Translations under genes and position numbers: made by a program
In this document: positions 7,910 through 10,904 of the stretch, piece after piece
Layout: each line of letters opens with the position of its first letter
How positions within the stretch are numbered: position 1 is the first letter of the stretch
The notes under the pieces: model-generated
The model's input: only the letters and a program-made list of their open reading frames with translations
What the model was told of the DNA's origin: nothing
Database searches by the model: none
NCBI GenBank assembly: GCA_030407315.1
Contig: JALQPE010001485.1
Span: forward strand, 1-10,904
Length of the DNA stretch: 10,904 nt
Reading direction: 5' to 3'
Origin: Asparagopsis taxiformis
Lineage: Eukaryota; Rhodophyta; Florideophyceae; Bonnemaisoniales; Bonnemaisoniaceae

Positions 7910-8656
7910 GACAATCTGCTTTTCCAAGATTCCCACTTGCTATTGATATTTTCTTTCTGTGCTGAAGTACTTGTCTTTATAGTATTCTGCCTCTTTACGT
8001 GCTGCTCATAGTTTTTCTTGAGTTTGGCTTCTATCTATTGGCTCATTTCGAAGGTGATGTGATCGATATGGTTGTTGTGTTTATGATGGTCATGTTTGAG
8101 CTTTCGAAGATTTTCATCATGTTCCATTTTTAAAGTTGAGCACCGATGTTTTAGTAGCTCTTTCTCTCGTCTGAGTTTGATCACTTCATCTTTCAATGTT
8201 TCCACTTGTCTTTTCTCCTTGTCAATGTCGAGTTGGTGTGCGTACTAAACTTCGGTGAGTACTTTGAGTCTGACTGAATCATGATTGACAAGAGGAGCTA
8301 TTTTCCCTTCTAGTTGATTGTACTTTTCTTTCTGTCTTCAAGTTCTGCTTCTAGTTTTGTGAGGACTTGGAGGTACCTTCCCTGTGTTTCTTATTTGTCG
8401 AGTTCTTGACAATCAAGTTCATGCTTAAGACTGTTAATTTTCTGTATAAATTGTTCTCTCTCGAGCGCCTGTTTTTTGAGGAGCTAATTGAGGGTGCTCT
8501 TGTCACCTGGGTTATGGGTTAAGTACTTTCCAGACACCTGATCTTGTTTTCACATTCTCGGAGCTGTGCTCTTTGCTTGTGATTCTCCTAGTGAGTCTCT
8601 CTATTTAAATAGTGCTCATCTAACTTATAATAATAGCATAACTGCTCAGCAATCAT
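7910..8656 (-). CDS. Coiled-coil protein, 3' end uncertain
   Basis: About 245 residues, convergent with the long coiled-coil gene and divergent from the Polo kinase. The start MIAEQLCYYYKLDEHYLNRE runs into heptad-rich sequence; a 20-nt intron (8507-8526) restores the frame into DKSTLN(TAG)LLKKQALERE. The rest is typical coil (LQVLTKLEAELEDRKK, KRQVETLKDEVIKLRREKEL) with a His/Asn-rich patch (LKHDHHKHNNHIDHI). TAG codons read well as Glu: TEV(TAG)YAHQL, MSQ(TAG)IEAKLKK. Breaks occur near 8318-8330 and 7994-8005, each behaving as one missing base. Without the second break the frame ends at the TGA at 7910. With it, coil-like sequence (YYKDKYFSTERKYQ(TAG)QVGILE) continues and no TGA is met before the convergent gene, so the true end is unclear. 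Family unrecognised. Confidence 0.65.
8507..8526 (-). other. 20-nt spliceosomal intron in coiled-coil gene
   Basis: GTACTTAACCCATAACCCAG on the minus strand. It joins CTG GAA A to GT GAC AAG AGC, shifting into the frame that carries the rest of the coiled coil. It has a TAAC branch-like element before CAG. Confidence 0.88.
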
Positions 8657-8784
8657 CTGTCACTCCTTTTCAGATTGATTACAGCCCAGTCCGTTGTCCT
8701 GCTTGGTTGGATGGTTTCCTTTGATTGGCCAGAAAACTGAAATCTGATAGCGAATATAAATTATAAGGGTAGTTGAGAAGGACG
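8657..8784. promoter_or_regulatory. Divergent promoter region of coiled-coil gene and Polo kinase
   Basis: 128 bp between opposite start codons. A TATA-like run AATATAAATTATAA lies at 8753-8766, about 20-32 nt before the kinase ATG. An inverted CCAAT pentamer (ATTGG) occurs at 8724-8728. Function is inferred from position only. Confidence 0.4.
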
Positions 8785-10867
8785 ATGATAGTCAAGGAAC
8801 AGATAAAGAGAACCGACGGATCCATCAAATACAGGAACTATGTCAAGAAGGAAAAACTAGGTTCAGGTACTCCCTCGATAATGCAGGTGGATTCGCAGAC
8901 TGTTTCCTCGTCGAACGCATGGAGGACAAAAAGAACTATGCCCTCAAAATCATCCCCAAAGACTCCTCAACAAGAGCAAGGCTAGGCAGAAAGTAAGGAA
9001 AGTAGAACGTAGATGCTCTCCGAGATAAAGTTACATCGCAATGCCAAGCACAAAAACATCTGTGAACTTGAAAGAGCCTTCGAGGACTAAGAGCATGTCT
9101 ACATGTTGCTAGAACTGTGTCGTAATAGGGTACGAGTGCACTGATGCAGAACATGTTCGAACTCATGAAGAGAAGGAAGAGACTGACTATACCTGAGACG
9201 CAGTACTTCATATACCAATTGATCGAGGGCCTGTGCTACCTGCATAAGCACCAGACAATCCATCGAGAGTACTCCTGTTGATATACAGTGTGAAGCTGGG
9301 GAACTTGCTTATCAGTGAAAATATGCACTTGAAACTGGCAGATTTCGGACTGGCCACCAAGATAGAGTTCCAAGGTGACAGGAAGCACACAGTTTGTGGA
9401 ACTCCTCAACTATATTGCCCCTGAAGTATACGGTCATCGATGGGGATGGGGCATTCAGGTCATAGCTATGAAGTGGATGTTTGGAGCACAGGGGTCATCA
9501 TGTACATAATGCTGATCGGGAAGGCACCATTTTAGACGACAAAGGTGGAGAGAACATACGATAGGATATCCAAGGGAGAGTTCGGCTTCCCTGAAGGCTT
9601 CAAAGAGGAGAGTGCCAAGGATCTGCTGAGGAAGATCTTGGAGGTAGACATCAGCAAAAGGTACACATTTGATGAGATACTGGCTCACCCTTTCATGAAC
9701 CCTAAGGCAGGTATTCCTAAGGAACTGCCCCACTCAGCTATGGTGACTGCACCCAAATTCGGAATCTTCGAGAAGTACTCTCAGTAGGAAGTCAAGAAAT
9801 CAGCAAGGGAAGCATCCATGGCTTCGATCCAGACTCTCCGGAGCGACATCGACAACTCCCTCGATGAAGACTTCGGACATGATATTCCCAATGGCAACGG
9901 AACCAGGAGAGAAAGGGACTCAGAACGGTCATCCTCCAGGTCTAGGAACAAGGAACTCAGAGGACTCCTTCGGTCAGTCATGAGTGAGTCCTCCCTCCAT
10001 AAATCACTCGAAAAACTGAATAATTTAGGGAGGAGCAGTTCTCCTCAGGTGCGATCCTTCAAGGCCATAGAGTCCTCGTCCATGATAGCAACAACATCAG
10101 GTTCGAAGACTAACAACAAACTAGCCATCAGTTCATTCACAAATAGATTGAACAACTCAGAACAGGTGAGTGACTTCCCTAACAGAACAGAAATCCATGA
10201 ACAGGACCAGCTGAGCATGCACTCACAGGGATCTAGGAACGAGAGGTACAACTATCACTCCAATTTCCACATAAATATAAGTCAGAAACCTAAGGAAGAC
10301 ATTCCTACTCAGAAGGGTCCTGTGTTCATTTTGGGTTACCGGAAGGAAGTCATTTGGAGTTACCTGCTGAGCAATGGGAATGTTGGTACTTATGAAACCA
10401 ACAACCAATACAAACTGCTCTATAACAAGGCAGATAAAGTGTACATGGAGGTACTAAGTGATGGCTCCGTGAAGAGGACCAAGGCCGATGGTGCCACTCT
10501 CATCGAAAACATCACCAACAGACTCAAATTCCTGGAGGGCTTCATCAGTGGAAACCATCCTTGTATGGCCCTCAATCCTAATGGTCGAATAGTCTACCTA
10601 CGGAAGGTGTTCGAGGTTAAACCCGAAAACCTAATCCTGTTCAAATTCTCCAATGACGATATCCAGGCCTTCAACTATTAGACCAATTGCTCCCTTATCG
10701 TCACTCCTGATGAATTATACCTTATCGAAATACAGGAAGGCAAAGAAATTTCTCGAATTAGTGAGAAAAAATAGAAGTATGCCGAATGCAAGAGCAAGAC
10801 ACTCATTTCAATGTATCTAAAAGTCAAGAAGATCCTGTATAAGATACATAACGCAGGCAAGGGGTGA
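8785..10867 (+). CDS. Polo-like kinase with two polo boxes
   Basis: Ser/Thr kinase of the PLK family, which acts at centrosomes/basal bodies, spindle and cytokinesis; about 666 residues. Kinase landmarks: glycine loop LGSGGFADC, ATP-binding Lys in YALKII, PLK-typical [15 protein letters not shown] (helix C), catalytic [17 protein letters not shown]-loop [28 protein letters not shown] and an HPF end. A Ser/Arg-rich linker follows. Polo box 1 is around [20 protein letters not shown]; polo box 2 is around [18 protein letters not shown], with TAG-coded residues inside. It ends at TGA. Four 20-nt introns interrupt the kinase domain; one splits the HRD Asp codon exactly. Three frame corrections remain: one missing base near 8961-8970, one extra near 9403-9410 and one missing near 9426-9445. 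Conservation fixes the correct frame on both sides of each. One TAA and four TAG codons are in frame. Start: ATG at 8785, 20-32 nt after a TATA-like run. Two polo boxes favour PLK1-type over PLK4-type. Confidence 0.95.
8867..8886 (+). other. 20-nt intron 1 of Polo kinase
   Basis: GTACTCCCTCGATAATGCAG. It splits the glycine-loop codon G|GT; removal gives KLGSGGFADC, exactly the PLK consensus. Unspliced sequence loses the kinase frame. Confidence 0.95.
8993..9012 (+). other. 20-nt intron 2 of Polo kinase
   Basis: GTAAGGAAAGTAGAACGTAG. It lies between CAG AAA and ATG CTC, phase 0; removal gives [13 protein letters not shown]. It is the only firm intron here that starts GTAA rather than GTAC. 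Confidence 0.9.
9130..9149 (+). other. 20-nt intron 3 of Polo kinase
   Basis: GTACGAGTGCACTGATGCAG, phase 0, between LLELCRNR and [12 protein letters not shown]. It contains a TGA that would otherwise end the protein. Confidence 0.93.
9269..9288 (+). other. 20-nt intron 4 of Polo kinase
   Basis: GTACTCCTGTTGATATACAG. It splits the catalytic aspartate codon GA|T; removal gives IHRDVKLGN, the invariant catalytic loop. Exact boundaries follow from the invariant residues. Confidence 0.96.
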
Positions 10868-10904
10868 CTTCACTGTTCATGAATGGGGTTTATCTGAACT
10901 ATAA

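Noticed and set aside
1..10904. Standard genetic code, with the window as a graveyard of pseudogenes
   Set aside because: In-frame TAA/TAG occur inside strongly conserved domains while TGA is absent from them and consistently closes genes. Splice sites and catalytic motifs are intact.
1..10904. TAA and TAG both read as glutamine (common ciliate, hexamitid or Streblomastix code)
   Set aside because: Possible by eye, but TAG falls at Glu positions (GLER, PEEIT, PEKYY) and TAA suits Lys. CAA and CAG are also in ordinary use for Gln. Kept as the main alternative.
1..10904. tRNA genes, CRISPR arrays, insertion sequences, telomeric repeats
   Set aside because: None recognised by eye on either strand. 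Telomere-like C4A2/G4T2 repeats are absent, so this is internal to a larger chromosome rather than a complete nanochromosome.

Overview
The window looks like gene-dense nuclear DNA of a ciliate with a reassigned genetic code. In every recognisable gene TGA is the only terminator, and in-frame TAA and TAG occur inside conserved domains. At alignable positions TAG falls where glutamate is expected: alanyl-tRNA synthetase motif 3 GL(TAG)R, DP(TAG)EIT, NP(TAG)KYY, and PF(TAG)TTK of a Polo kinase. TAA mostly falls where lysine reads well. TAA=Lys with TAG=Glu is the code described for the ciliate Oligohymenophorea sp. PL0344. TAR=Gln or TAR=Glu for both codons cannot be fully excluded by eye. The genes also carry spliceosomal introns of exactly 20 nt, six of seven starting GTAC.

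Layout. Minus strand: archaeal-type alanyl-tRNA synthetase (1-1644, C-terminus beyond the window edge); a doubtful small frame (1625-1831); a two-finger C2HC zinc-finger protein of ZC2HC1 type (1890-2940); a coiled-coil protein (about 3060-4165). Plus strand: a low-complexity/coiled-coil protein with a PP1-docking motif (4373-5340, possibly starting further upstream). Minus: a four-helix small membrane protein (5366-5731). Plus: a long coiled-coil protein (5829-7871). Minus: another coiled-coil protein (about 7910-8656). Plus: a complete Polo-like kinase with kinase domain and two polo boxes (8785-10867). Intergenic gaps are mostly 25-250 bp, so promoters are short and often bidirectional.

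Apart from the tRNA synthetase, the set (Polo kinase, C2HC finger protein, three long coiled coils, PP1-docking protein) resembles cytoskeletal, basal-body or cell-division components. Clustering does not imply co-function in a eukaryote.

Most of the longer genes need one to three single-base frame corrections that introns do not explain. The shifts go in both directions, so they look like indels (assembly error or decay) rather than one programmed mechanism. All protein readings here were made by eye.
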